Below, piece after piece: positions 19,321 to 28,355 of a DNA stretch of 64,000 nt. Each line of letters begins with the position of its first letter. Position 1 is the stretch's first letter. The position numbers were made by a program, and so were the translations under genes. Source of the stretch: Pseudoxanthomonas sp. J35. GTDB taxonomy: Bacteria; Pseudomonadota; Gammaproteobacteria; Xanthomonadales; Xanthomonadaceae. Below the pieces are notes generated by a model, which did not search any database, had not been told where the DNA came from, and was given only the letters and a program-made list of their open reading frames with translations. The DNA is taken from NCBI RefSeq assembly GCF_000513995.1, contig NZ_AZVB01000004.1, positions 97,062 through 161,061 of the forward strand, read 5' to 3'.

Positions 19321-21069
19321 ATGGAAACCTGCTTCAAGCGCGCCCGCACGGGCACCACCGCACGCATCCTGGGCCTGGCCGTGGCCGCGCTGCTGCTGGC
19401 CGCGTGCAACCGCGAACCGGCGACGACGCAGGCCGCGGCGGGCGATGGCCCGGAGGTGGCGCCCGTGTACTTCGACTGGTTCGAGTACACCGGACGCGAT
19501 GCCGCGTTCGAGACGCCGCTGCCGGAAGGGCACTTCCGCAACCCGGTGCTGGCCGGCTTCCACTCCGATCCCAGCGTCACCGCCGCCAACGGCAGGTTCT
19601 ACCTGGTCGCCTCGACCTTCGCCTTCTTCCCCGGCATCCCGGTGTTCGAGAGCGAGGACCTGGTGCACTGGAAGCAGGTGGGCAACGCGATCCATCGCCC
19701 CGGGCAGCTCGACTTCGACGGCCTGGGCCTGTCGCGCGGCGTGTTCGCCCCGGCGATCGAGTACCACGACGGCACCTTCTACGTGGTCAACACCTCGGTC
19801 GATGCCGGCGGCAACTTCTTCGTCACCGCCAAGGACCCGGCCGGCCCCTGGTCGGACCCGGTGTGGCTGCCGACCATCGGCGGCATCGACCCGTCGCTGT
19901 TCTTCGACGACGACGGCAAGGTCTACATCCTCAACAACGACGAGCCGGAAGTGCCGGTCCGTTACGACGGCCACCGCGCGATCTGGCTGCAGGAAATCGA
20001 CATCGCCAATGGCAAGCCGTTCGGTCCGCGCAAGGTGCTGATCGACGGCGGGGTGAAGCCGGAGGAGAACCCCATCTGGATCGAAGGCCCGCACATCTAC
20101 AAGGTCGATGGCTGGTACTACCTCAGCGATGCCGAGGGCGGCACCGGCCCACAGCACTCGCAGGTGATCCTGCGCAGCCGTGACGTGTGGGGCCCGTATG
20201 AACCGTACGAGCACAACCCGATCCTGACCCAGCGCGACCTCGACCCGGACCGTCCGCTTCCGGTGACCAATGCCGGCCACGCCGACCTGGTGCAGGGCCC
20301 GGACGGCAGCTGGTGGGCGACCTTCCTGGCCAGCCGCAACTACGGCGTGGACCACTACAACACCGGCCGCGAAGCGTTCCTGCTGCCGGTGACCTGGAAG
20401 GATGGCTGGCCGGTGATCCTGCCGCGCGGCGAGAAGATCCCGTACGTGCTGCCGGGCCTGTCCTTCATGAAGAAGCCCGCCGACCAGGCGCCGATGACCG
20501 GCAACTTCACCTGGCGCGACGAGTTCGACACGGTCGAGCTCGGCAAGGGCTGGATGACCCCGCGCGTGCCGAAGACGCCATGGTACGACGGCAGCGCCCG
20601 TCCGGGCTGGCTGGCGATCACCCCGTTGCCGGAGCGGCTGGACGCCAGGACCAACATGGCCTTCTACGCGCGCCGCCAGCAGCACCAGGTGTTCGAGGCC
20701 AGCACCGCGATGGAGCTGCCGGCACCGGGCGTGGCCGCCGGGCTGGCCGCGTTCCAGGGCGACGACTACTGGTACTTCCTCGGGGTGCGCCGCGACGGCG
20801 GCGAGGGCGCCGAGGTGTTCCTGGAGAAGAAGGCCGGCGAGGGCGAGGTCGAGACGGTCGCCCGCCAGCCGGTCAGCGCGGCCGGACAGCTGGTCCTGCA
20901 CGTCCAAGGCAACGAGGGCGCCTATGCCTTCGGCTTCGACGCCGGCGACGGCAAGGGCGTGCAGTGGCTGGTGCGCGACGCCGACGGAACCATCCTCAGC
21001 ACCGACGTGGCCGGCGGTTTCGTCGGCACGACCCTCGGTCCGCACGCACGCCTGGAAACCACGCGTTGA
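19321..21069 (+). CDS. GH43 beta-xylosidase/arabinofuranosidase, lipoprotein
   Basis: The 582-residue enzyme has a lipoprotein signal with lipobox LLLAAC, so it is likely anchored in an envelope membrane. The five-bladed GH43 domain shows the three acidic catalytic residues in FHSDPSVTAA (base), GGIDPSLFFD (pKa modulator) and WIEGPHIYK (acid). A C-terminal beta-sandwich from about residue 390 (NFTWRDEFDTVELGKGW onward) is the GH43 accessory domain common in xylosidases. ATG 19321 has an ideal GAGGAGGGG 5-12 bp upstream. It is the fourth gene of the operon. Whether it takes xylose or arabinose side groups is not decided by sequence. Confidence 0.88.
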   Translation: METCFKRARTGTTARILGLAVAALLLAACNREPATTQAAAGDGPEVAPVYFDWFEYTGRDAAFETPLPEGHFRNPVLAGFHSDPSVTAANGRFYLVASTFAFFPGIPVFESEDLVHWKQVGNAIHRPGQLDFDGLGLSRGVFAPAIEYHDGTFYVVNTSVDAGGNFFVTAKDPAGPWSDPVWLPTIGGIDPSLFFDDDGKVYILNNDEPEVPVRYDGHRAIWLQEIDIANGKPFGPRKVLIDGGVKPEENPIWIEGPHIYKVDGWYYLSDAEGGTGPQHSQVILRSRDVWGPYEPYEHNPILTQRDLDPDRPLPVTNAGHADLVQGPDGSWWATFLASRNYGVDHYNTGREAFLLPVTWKDGWPVILPRGEKIPYVLPGLSFMKKPADQAPMTGNFTWRDEFDTVELGKGWMTPRVPKTPWYDGSARPGWLAITPLPERLDARTNMAFYARRQQHQVFEASTAMELPAPGVAAGLAAFQGDDYWYFLGVRRDGGEGAEVFLEKKAGEGEVETVARQPVSAAGQLVLHVQGNEGAYAFGFDAGDGKGVQWLVRDADGTILSTDVAGGFVGTTLGPHARLETTR

Positions 21070-21118
21070 CCGCACCGACGAACGACAGCCCCGACCCGCA
21101 CGCCAGAAGGAGCAAGCG

Positions 21119-23866
21119 ATGAGCGCCAACCACGCACGTCCCCGCAAGCCCACCGCCGCCACGCCGGCCCGCGACGCGCTGCGCCGCCGCCTGCTCGCGC
21201 GCGGCTGCGCCGTGGCCCTGGCGGCGTTGCCGTGGATGGCGGTGCAGGCCGAGGAAGCGCGGCCCTGGCTGGACACCTCGCTGGGCTTCGAGGAACGCGC
21301 CGCCGCGCTGGTGGCGCGGATGACCCTGGAGGAGAAGGCCGCGCAGATGCAGAACGACGCGCCGGCGATCGAGCGCCTGGGCGTGCCGCAGTACGACTGG
21401 TGGAACGAGGCCCTGCACGGCGTCGCCCGCGCCGGCGGCGCGACCGTGTTCCCGCAGGCGATCGGCATGGCGGCCAGCTTCGACGTGCCGCTGATGGACC
21501 AGGTCGCCGCGGCGATCAGCGACGAGGCCCGCGCCAAGCACCACGAGTTCGCCCGCAAGGGCCAGCGCGGCCGCTACCAGGGCCTGACCTTCTGGTCGCC
21601 CAACATCAACATCTTCCGCGACCCGCGCTGGGGCCGCGGCCAGGAGACCTACGGCGAGGACCCGTACCTGACCGCGCGCATGGGCGTGTCCTTCGTGCGC
21701 GGCCTGCAGGGCATGGATCCGCGGACCGGGCAGCCGCTGGATCCGAAGTACCGCAAGCTCGACGCCACCGCCAAGCACTTCGCCGTTCACAGCGGCCCGG
21801 AGGCCGACCGTCACACCTTCGACGTGCATCCCTCGAAGCAGGACCTCTACGACACCTACCTGCCGGCATTCGAGGCGCTGGTGAAGGAGGCCGACGTGTA
21901 CGCGGTGATGGGCGCCTACAACCGCGTCTACGGCGAGTCGGCCAGCGCCAGCCGCTTCCTGCTGCGCGACCTGCTGCGCACGCAGTGGGGTTTCGACGGC
22001 TACGTGATGTCCGACTGCTGGGCGATCGTGGACATCTGGAAGAACCACAGGATCGTCGCCACGCCGGAGGAAGCGGCTGCGCTGGCGGTGAGGAACGGCA
22101 CCGAGCTCAACTGCGGAAGCACCTACGCCAGGCACCTGCCGGTGGCGGTGGAGAAGGGGCTGATCAGCGAGGCCGAACTGGACGATGCGCTGACCCGGCT
22201 GTTCGTGGCGCGCATGCGCCTGGGCATGTTCGACCCGCCGGAACAGGTGCGCTGGGCGCAGATCCCGTATTCGGTGAACCAGGCCCCGGCGCATGACGCG
22301 CTGGCGCGGAAGATGGCGCAGGAGTCGCTGGTCCTGCTGAAGAACGACGGCGTCCTGCCGCTGTCGAAGGACATCCGCCGCCTGGCCGTGATCGGCCCGA
22401 CCGCCGACGACACCATGGCCCTGCTGGGCAACTACTACGGCACGCCGGCCGACCCGGTGACCATCCTGCGCGGCATCCGCGAGGCGGCGCCGGGCGTAGA
22501 GGTGGTGTACGCGCGCGGTGTCGACCTGGTCGAAGGCCGCGACGACCCGGCGGCCACGCCGCTGGTCGAGCCGCAGTACCTGCGTCCGGAGCCCGGCTCC
22601 AGCGAGCGCGGCCTGCGCGGCGAGTACTTCCGCAACAAGGACCTGTCCGGGCAGCCGGTGCTGGTGCGCGTGGACCCGCAGATCGCGTTCCGCTGGGACC
22701 GCGGTTCGCCCACCGACAACCTGATGGCGCGCGGCGAGGCCGGCCCGGACAACGCCGTGCCCAACGACGGCTTCAGCATCCGCTGGAGCGGCCAGCTGCT
22801 GCCGCCGGTGAGCGGACGGTACCGGCTGGAGGCGGCGGCCAACGACGGCATGCGCCTGTACCTGGACAGCAAGCTGCTCATCGACCACTGGGAAGATGCC
22901 GAGCGCCTGCGCGCGGACAGCGTCACCGTCGAGCTGGAGGCCGGCCGCGCCTACGACATCCGCCTGGAGTACTACGAGAACGAGCGCGACTCGGCGGTGC
23001 GCCTGGCCTGGGCGCAACCGGGCGCGCAGCCACCGTTCGAACAGGCGCTGGAAGCGGCACGCAGTGCCGACGCGGTGGTCTTCGTCGGCGGCCTGACCGG
23101 CGACGTCGAGGGCGAGGAGATGCGCGTCGACTATCCCGGCTTCGCCGGCGGCGACCGTACCGACATCCGCCTGCCCGCCACTCAGCAGAAGCTGCTGGAA
23201 GCCGTGCACGCCACCGGCAAGCCGGTGGTGCTGGTGCTGACCAGCGGCTCGGCGCTGGGCATCGACTGGGCGAAGCGGAACCTGCCGGCGATCCTGATGG
23301 CCTGGTATCCGGGCCAGCGCGGCGGCACTGCGGTGGCCGACGTGCTGTTCGGCGACTACAACCCGGCCGGGCGCCTGCCGGTGACCTTCTACAGCGCCGA
23401 CGAGAAGCTGCCGCCGTTCGACGACTACGCCATGCAGGGGCGCACCTACCGCTACTTCGCCGGCGAGCCGCTGTTCCCGTTCGGCCACGGTCTGTCGTAC
23501 ACGCGCTTCGGCTACTCGGGACTGGCGTTGGACCGCGACCGCACCCGCGCGGGCGAACCGGTGCGCGTCGAGCTGACGGTGAAGAACGAGGGCCGGCGTG
23601 CCGGCGACGAGGTCGTGCAGCTGTACGTGCGCGGCCCGCAGCGCGAAGGCGCGCCGCTGAAGGAGCTGCGCGGCTTCCAGCGCGTGCACCTGCAGCCGGG
23701 CGAATCGCGCCGGGTGGCATTCGTGCTTGACCCGGCCCGCGACCTGCGCCGTTACGACACCGGCGCGAGCGGCTACGTGGTCGCGCCGGGCGAGTACGAG
23801 ATCCAGGCCGGCGCCTCCAGCGCCGACATCCGCGCGCGCACCACGTTGACGGTCGCGCGCGACTGA
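21119..23866 (+). CDS. GH3 beta-xylosidase/beta-glucosidase with PA14 insert
   Basis: The 915-residue exported enzyme trims sugars from oligosaccharide ends. A long n-region and hydrophobic core (CAVALAALPWMAVQA) make the signal peptide. The GH3 N-terminal barrel carries YDWWNEALHGVARAG and the nucleophile D299 in GYVMSDCWAI. A PA14 carbohydrate-binding domain (about residues 497-635, from RGEYFRNKDLSGQP) is inserted in the second GH3 domain, and a fibronectin-III-like domain ends the protein. YDWWNEALHG is typical of xylosidase-type GH3 enzymes, and the operon supports xylo-oligosaccharides as substrate. AGAAGGAG lies 6 bp before the ATG. Confidence 0.9.
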   Translation: MSANHARPRKPTAATPARDALRRRLLARGCAVALAALPWMAVQAEEARPWLDTSLGFEERAAALVARMTLEEKAAQMQNDAPAIERLGVPQYDWWNEALHGVARAGGATVFPQAIGMAASFDVPLMDQVAAAISDEARAKHHEFARKGQRGRYQGLTFWSPNINIFRDPRWGRGQETYGEDPYLTARMGVSFVRGLQGMDPRTGQPLDPKYRKLDATAKHFAVHSGPEADRHTFDVHPSKQDLYDTYLPAFEALVKEADVYAVMGAYNRVYGESASASRFLLRDLLRTQWGFDGYVMSDCWAIVDIWKNHRIVATPEEAAALAVRNGTELNCGSTYARHLPVAVEKGLISEAELDDALTRLFVARMRLGMFDPPEQVRWAQIPYSVNQAPAHDALARKMAQESLVLLKNDGVLPLSKDIRRLAVIGPTADDTMALLGNYYGTPADPVTILRGIREAAPGVEVVYARGVDLVEGRDDPAATPLVEPQYLRPEPGSSERGLRGEYFRNKDLSGQPVLVRVDPQIAFRWDRGSPTDNLMARGEAGPDNAVPNDGFSIRWSGQLLPPVSGRYRLEAAANDGMRLYLDSKLLIDHWEDAERLRADSVTVELEAGRAYDIRLEYYENERDSAVRLAWAQPGAQPPFEQALEAARSADAVVFVGGLTGDVEGEEMRVDYPGFAGGDRTDIRLPATQQKLLEAVHATGKPVVLVLTSGSALGIDWAKRNLPAILMAWYPGQRGGTAVADVLFGDYNPAGRLPVTFYSADEKLPPFDDYAMQGRTYRYFAGEPLFPFGHGLSYTRFGYSGLALDRDRTRAGEPVRVELTVKNEGRRAGDEVVQLYVRGPQREGAPLKELRGFQRVHLQPGESRRVAFVLDPARDLRRYDTGASGYVVAPGEYEIQAGASSADIRARTTLTVARD

Positions 23867-23981
23867 GAGCGTTCAACCTGTCCGTTTCTCTCTCCGGGGC
23901 GGACGGGCCAGGCGAGGCGGGGTCGACAGCAACTCCCAGGGTCGCCGGCCCCGCCAAGCCTTCTTACATTGCAGGACACCC

Positions 23982-25472
23982 ATGGCGACACCTGTTCGCG
24001 ACACCCGCCGACTCTCCGATGCCACCCTGGCCCTGTTGCCGGCCGGGGTTGCCGTGCCCGCCTACGAGCGCGCGCGGACCTCGATCGGCATCGTCCACTT
24101 CGGCCCGGGCGCGTTCCACCGCGCGCACCAGGCGGTGTACATGGACGACCTGCTGGCGGACGACCCGGACTGGGCGATCTGCGCGGTCTCGCTGCACAGC
24201 GCCGGCGTGCGCGACGCGCTGCGGCCGCAGGACGGGCTGTACACGCTGGCCCTGCTCGGCGAGCGCGAGCGGCTGCGCGTGGTCGGCTCGATCCGCGAGG
24301 TGCTGTGCGCGCCGCAGGAGCGCGAGGCGGTGCTGGCGCGGCTGGCCGACCCGCAGGTCCGGCTGGTGACGCTGACCATCACCGAGAAGGGCTACTGCCT
24401 GTCGACCGATGGCGTCGACCTGGCGCATCCGGACATCGTCCACGACCTCGCCAGCCCGCATGCGCCGGTGAGCGCGGTCGGCTGGCTGGTCGAAGGCCTG
24501 CGCCTGCGCCGCGCGCGCGGCACGGCGCCGTACACCGTGCTCAGCTGCGACAACCTCGCCAACAACGGCGGCCGCCTGCGCCGGGCGGTGCTGCAGTACG
24601 CGCGGCAGCTGGACGCCGGGCTGGCCGACTGGATCGAAGGCGAGGTCGCGTTCCCGCGCTCGATGGTCGACAGCATCACCCCGGCCAGCGACGACGCGCT
24701 GCGCGAACGCGTCTCCGCGCGCCTGGGCGTGGAGGATGCCTGGCCGGTGCAGCGCGAGCCGTACGCGCAGTGGGTGGTGGAGGATGACTTCCGCAACGGC
24801 CGCCCGCCGCTGGAACGCGCCGGCGTGGTGCTGGCCGGCGACATCGCCGGCTACGACCGCGCCAAGCTGCGCCTGCTCAACGCGCCGCATTCGGCGCTGG
24901 CCTACCTCGGCTCGCTGATGGAACTGGAGACGGTGGCCGAGGCGATGCGCGAGCCGCGCCTGGCCGGCTTCGTCGAGCGGCTGATGCGCCAGGACATCGC
25001 GCCCGGCCTGCCGGCCCTCGTCGGCTTCGATCCACAGGCCTACGTCGACGCGATCCTGGCGCGCTTCCGCAACCCGGCCATCCGCCACCTGCTGGCGCAG
25101 ATCGCCTGGGACGGTTCGCAGAAGCTCCCGGTGCGCCTGCTCGGCACGATCGCCGAGGCGCTGGACGCGGGGCGGCCGATCGGGCGGCTGTGCGTGCCGG
25201 TGGCCGGCTGGATGTGCTTCGTCCGTCGCCAGGTCGCACGCGGCGTCGCCATCGTCGATCCGCTGGCCGATGCCCTGGTGCGGCTCGGGCGCGCCTGCAC
25301 CGGCGATCCGGTGCGCGACGTGGAGGCCTTCCTGCGCCTGGATCCGGTGTTCGGCGCGCTGTCGGGCGATCCGCGTTTCGTCCACGTGCTGCGCGCGGCC
25401 TACGCCCGGCTCGGCGACGGCCTGCCGGGCGCGGTGGCCGCGGTGCTGGCCGACGAGGCCGCCGCGCCGTGA
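23982..25472 (+). CDS. uxuB: fructuronate reductase (mannonate oxidoreductase)
   Basis: The 496-residue NAD-dependent polyol dehydrogenase reduces D-fructuronate to D-mannonate, the step between UxaC and ManD. The N-terminal nucleotide-binding part includes IVHFGPGAFHRAHQAVY, and the catalytic block AKLRLLNAPHSALAYLG holds the Lys, Asn and His of the long-chain mannitol dehydrogenase family. AGGA is 5-8 bp before the ATG. It lies 115 bp after the GH3 gene and is the last of the operon. Mannitol 2-dehydrogenase is the main alternative, but uxaC and manD in the same locus favour UxuB. Confidence 0.9.
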   Translation: MATPVRDTRRLSDATLALLPAGVAVPAYERARTSIGIVHFGPGAFHRAHQAVYMDDLLADDPDWAICAVSLHSAGVRDALRPQDGLYTLALLGERERLRVVGSIREVLCAPQEREAVLARLADPQVRLVTLTITEKGYCLSTDGVDLAHPDIVHDLASPHAPVSAVGWLVEGLRLRRARGTAPYTVLSCDNLANNGGRLRRAVLQYARQLDAGLADWIEGEVAFPRSMVDSITPASDDALRERVSARLGVEDAWPVQREPYAQWVVEDDFRNGRPPLERAGVVLAGDIAGYDRAKLRLLNAPHSALAYLGSLMELETVAEAMREPRLAGFVERLMRQDIAPGLPALVGFDPQAYVDAILARFRNPAIRHLLAQIAWDGSQKLPVRLLGTIAEALDAGRPIGRLCVPVAGWMCFVRRQVARGVAIVDPLADALVRLGRACTGDPVRDVEAFLRLDPVFGALSGDPRFVHVLRAAYARLGDGLPGAVAAVLADEAAAP

Positions 25473-25702
25473 ATCCCGTTGTCCGCCACCGCCGCCGGGA
25501 GTTCCCGCCGCGGTCCTGACCGTCCTGGGCGGTTGCGACGCCGGCGCAAGGATCCGTGGGAAGAGATCGACACGATCCGGCAGAACCTTTCGCGGTGGGC
25601 GCGGGAGGAGTGACGGGGGCAGCGGAGCGACGGCGACCATGCCGTAACGTTCACGGCAACGGCAACTTCATCGAGGTCGTTGGCTTCGGACGGGGCCGCC
25701 GC

Positions 25703-25796
25703 CCCAAGGGGGTATGGCGCATCGCGCGGTTCCGCGTCCTGCTCCAACGCGCGACCGCAGCACATCCCTGTGCTGCTTGCGCCATACCCCCTTGGG
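25703..25796. repeat. 19-bp inverted repeat with nested hairpin
   Basis: CCCAAGGGGGTATGGCGCA (25703-25721) is exactly repeated in reverse complement at 25778-25796. Inside the loop GCAGCACA-TCCC-TGTGCTGC (25757-25776) forms a second perfect hairpin. The element has no coding content and looks like a dispersed intergenic repeat or a miniature mobile element; only a genome search would show its copy number. Confidence 0.65.
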
Positions 25797-25845
25797 ACGA
25801 CGTCCTTCGGCGCATTGAGGTCGTGGTTTCTATCGTGGCGCGTGA

Positions 25846-25911
25846 ATCGTTCTCCCGCAGGCAGATCGCGGTGCGAGCATCGTTCTCCTGCAGGCAGATG
25901 AAGCACTTGTA
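25846..25911. repeat. 33-bp tandem direct repeat, two copies
   Basis: ATCGTTCTCC(C/T)GCAGGCAGAT occurs at 25846-25866 and again at 25879-25899, giving a 33-bp period with one mismatch in the 21-bp core. The period is a multiple of three and reads as an 11-residue repeat on the minus strand, but that frame has no start signal. Confidence 0.55.
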
Positions 25912-25985
25912 GAGTCGGGCTTGCCCGACTCCCCCGCCCGATGTCCCAAGGCGCGCGCAAGGCAGCGGGGCAAGCCCCGCTCTAC
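25909..25985. repeat. pair of GTAG-type REP palindromes (REPIN-like)
   Basis: GTAGAGTCGGGCTTGCCCGACT (25909-25930) and its inverted partner, ending in CGCTCTAC (25964-25985), each form a hairpin with a terminal GTAG, head to head about 33 bp apart. This is the structure of GTAG REP elements described in Stenotrophomonas, mobilised by RAYT transposases. No RAYT gene is in the window. Confidence 0.7.
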
Positions 25986-26000
25986 ACACACACGCCTGGC

Positions 26001-26195
26001 TCAGTCTTCCAGCGACGCCTGCAGCGCTGTGGCCAGCGCGGCGTCGCCGCTGACCAGTTCGGTCCAGCCGAGCTGCAGGCCCTTGCGCCGGCCCTTGGGG
26101 ACCAGCTTCAGTCCCTGCGGATCGATGGTGAGCGTGTAGGCCTGGCCTTGGATGTTGATTTCGCGGCGCAGCGGCCGGTCCAGCAGAACGGTCAT
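26001..26195 (-). CDS. small conserved-looking protein, 64 aa
   Basis: I do not recognise this family. The 64-residue soluble protein has a short strand-rich start (REINIQGQAYTLTIDPQGLKL), a basic patch (PKGRRKG) and a helical tail (DAALATALQASL). Its ATG overlaps the stop of the 3-methyladenine glycosylase gene (ATGA), so it is translationally coupled to it. That overlap and the balanced composition argue for a real gene. It has no signal peptide, membrane segment or cysteine. Function unknown. Confidence 0.65.
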   Translation of the reverse strand: MTVLLDRPLRREINIQGQAYTLTIDPQGLKLVPKGRRKGLQLGWTELVSGDAALATALQASLED

Positions 26196-26869
26196 GGCAT
26201 GCCTCCGTTGACCGGGCGGCGCGGACGTGCCGAGACGTGCGGATGGTCCGGAACGTGCCAGCGCCAGGGATAGTCCACGGCGCGGCTGATGCCGATGCGT
26301 GGACCGATGGCCGGATGACGCGGCGGCGGCGTGCCGTCGCTGACGATGCAGATGCCCTGGCCGCCCTCGACCAGGTCCGCCCCGTCGAATTCGCGGGTGA
26401 TGCCGAAAGCCTGCGACAGCTTGCCGGGGCCGCTGGCCAGGTCGCGATCGATCCGCGCGCGCGGGCGCGCAGTGCGCATCGCTTCGACGCCGGACAGCGG
26501 CTCGGCCGCGCGCAGCAGCACGCCCATGCCTTCGCCGACCTCGCCGCACACGGCATTGCTGCCCCAGTGCATCCCGTAGGTGAAATACACGTAGAGGTGG
26601 CCGGCCTCGCCGAACATGGTCGCGTTGCGCGCGGTGCGGCCGCGGAACGAATGCGCCGCCGGATCCTCGCTGCCGGCATACGCCTCCACTTCCACGATCC
26701 GCGCCGCGCGTCCGTCCGCGCGCCACAGGATCTTGTTCAGCAGTTCAGGCGCGACCACCGCCGGATGGCGCTGGTAGAACCGGCGCTCCAGCACGCGCCA
26801 GCGGCTGGCGCCTGGCGGCCCGGCGAAGGACTGCGTCACGGTGGCGGCGGGCCGGTGTTCGTCGCGCAT
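26192..26869 (-). CDS. DNA-3-methyladenine glycosylase, AAG/MPG family
   Basis: The 225-residue base-excision repair enzyme removes alkylated purines. Family landmarks are FYQRHPAVVAPELLNKIL, RIVEVEAYAGSEDPAAHSF with the catalytic Glu, RNATMF, LYVYFTYGMHWG and LASGPGKLSQAFGI. The ATG at 26869 is preferred; a frame back to a TTG at 26908 adds only Arg-rich residues. It forms a two-gene unit with the overlapping 64-codon gene. Confidence 0.92.
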   Translation of the reverse strand: MRDEHRPAATVTQSFAGPPGASRWRVLERRFYQRHPAVVAPELLNKILWRADGRAARIVEVEAYAGSEDPAAHSFRGRTARNATMFGEAGHLYVYFTYGMHWGSNAVCGEVGEGMGVLLRAAEPLSGVEAMRTARPRARIDRDLASGPGKLSQAFGITREFDGADLVEGGQGICIVSDGTPPPRHPAIGPRIGISRAVDYPWRWHVPDHPHVSARPRRPVNGGMP

Positions 26870-26926
26870 GCACACCGGATAACACCGCTGTCGCGAGCGC
26901 CGCGTCAAGCGCGGCGGGCGGATGGT

Positions 26927-28354
26927 TCACGCTGGCGGCAGGTGCAGGCTGGCGCAGGCGCCACCGTCGGGGCGGTTGGCGAGCGCGGCCCGCCCCTCGT
27001 GCAGGTCCGCCACTTCGGCGACGAAGCACAGGCCCAGGCCGCTGCTGCGGTGGGCCCCGTCCGGGCGCGGCAGCGAGTAGAAGCGCTCGAAGACGCGATC
27101 CAGCGCATACGCCGGCACGCCGGGGCCGCGATCGAGCACGCGCAGCACGACCTGGCCGTTCTCCATCGAGGCCTCCAGGTCCAGTTCGCTGCCGGTGGGC
27201 GCGAAGCCGGAGGCGTTGTCGAGCAGGTTCTCCAGCGCCTGGCGCAGCAGGAACGCATCGCCGGCCACGATCAGGTCGCCGTCGATCCGCGTGCGCAGGC
27301 GTTGCCCGCGCGCCTCCAGCACCGGCTGCATGCCGGCGGCCGCGGCTTCCAGTAGCCCGGCCACCGGCACCGGCGCGACCGTTTCCAGCGCCTGCCGGTG
27401 CTCGACCGCGGCCAGCGCCAGCATCCGCGCGACCATGCGCGTCAGCCGTTCGCCCTGTTCGCGCACGGTGCCGGCGAAGCGCTCGCGGTCCGCCGGATCC
27501 AGCGGTCCTTCCAGCAGCTCGGCGCTGGCGTGGATCGCCGCCAGCGGGCTCTTCATCTCGTGGGTGAGCTCCTGCACGTAACGCTCGACGTACTGCTTGC
27601 CTTCCAGCTGCACGCGCATGCTTTCCATTGCCTGGCCAAGCTCGGCGAACTCGCCGCGCAGCGCCGGTAGCGGCGTGCGCTCGCCCGCGGTGGCCGCGCG
27701 TGCGTAGCCGCGCAGCGCGCCCAGCTGGCGCGACAGCCAGGCCGCGGTGACGATGCCGACCAGCAAGGCGACGCCGAGCAGGGCGATGCCCCAGTACAGG
27801 ACGGTGCGTCGGCTGCGCTCGATGAACGGTGCCAGCACGCTGTTGGGCTTGGCCACGGTCAGCACGCCGACGATGGCGCCGGCCTCGTCGTGGATCGGCG
27901 CGGCCACGTGCATGACCGAGGACTCCGGATGCGCAGGGTCCTCGGCGGTGGAGCGCGCGCCGTAGCGCCCGCGCAGGGTCAGGTGGACGTCGTTCCAGCG
28001 CGAGTAGTCGCGGCCCACGTCGCGGCCGGCGCTGTCGAACACGACGGTGCCGCGCGCGTCGGTCACGTAGATGCGGTACGCGGTGGCGCGCTTGGGGAAG
28101 CCCCAGATCTCCGCGCCGGGGTCGCGGCCCTGCATCGAGCGCACGTGCGCGGCGAAACGGCCGTCGGCGATGCGTCCGGCGAGCAGGTCGTCGCTGGCCA
28201 GCGCGGCCAGCACGTTGGCCGTGTCGACCAGGGTGTCCTCCATCGCCTGGCGCACGCCCGGCTTCACCTGGGCCATGAACACCTGGCCCAGCAGCACCGC
28301 GGCCAGGCCGACGATGGCGAAGTAGCCCAGCAGGATCCGCGCGCCGGTGCGCAC
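26927..28354 (-). CDS. creC: sensor histidine kinase CreC
   Basis: The 475-residue inner-membrane kinase has an N-terminal membrane segment (about 7-27), a periplasmic sensor domain (to about 182), a second membrane segment (about 185-206), a HAMP-like linker, the dimerisation helix with phospho-acceptor H265 in ELTHEMKSPLAAIHAS, and a HATPase domain (ALENLLDNASGFAP, LDRGPGVP, SSGLGLCFVAEVA). The sensor region, with FPKRATAYRIYVTD and FDSAGRDVGRDYSRWNDV, is the CreC type. The GTG at 28354 lies 1 bp after the creB stop. The signal sensed is unresolved even in model organisms. Confidence 0.88.
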   Translation of the reverse strand: MRTGARILLGYFAIVGLAAVLLGQVFMAQVKPGVRQAMEDTLVDTANVLAALASDDLLAGRIADGRFAAHVRSMQGRDPGAEIWGFPKRATAYRIYVTDARGTVVFDSAGRDVGRDYSRWNDVHLTLRGRYGARSTAEDPAHPESSVMHVAAPIHDEAGAIVGVLTVAKPNSVLAPFIERSRRTVLYWGIALLGVALLVGIVTAAWLSRQLGALRGYARAATAGERTPLPALRGEFAELGQAMESMRVQLEGKQYVERYVQELTHEMKSPLAAIHASAELLEGPLDPADRERFAGTVREQGERLTRMVARMLALAAVEHRQALETVAPVPVAGLLEAAAAGMQPVLEARGQRLRTRIDGDLIVAGDAFLLRQALENLLDNASGFAPTGSELDLEASMENGQVVLRVLDRGPGVPAYALDRVFERFYSLPRPDGAHRSSGLGLCFVAEVADLHEGRAALANRPDGGACASLHLPPA

Positions 28355-28355
28355 C

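Larger units (their letters stand above)
25473..26000. other. repeat-rich spacer between uxuB and the 64-aa gene
   Basis: This 528-bp spacer separates convergent genes and holds no supported gene. From left to right it contains a leftover-looking 26-codon frame (25533-25613), a long inverted repeat (25703-25796) with a smaller one inside its loop, two copies of a 33-bp direct repeat (25846-25911) and a pair of GTAG-type palindromes (25909-25985). Confidence 0.6.

Noticed and set aside
20996-23689. An 897-codon antisense frame over the GH3 gene
   Set aside because: Same shadow composition; the sense product is a complete GH3 enzyme.
25533-25613. A 26-codon frame ending in a protein-like amphipathic stretch (EEIDTIRQNLSRWAREE)
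   Set aside because: It has no ribosome-binding site or proper start. It may be a remnant of a lost gene, but there is too little to call a pseudogene.
25846-25911. The 33-bp tandem repeat as a CRISPR-like array
   Set aside because: There are only two copies with no unique spacer of constant size and no cas genes.
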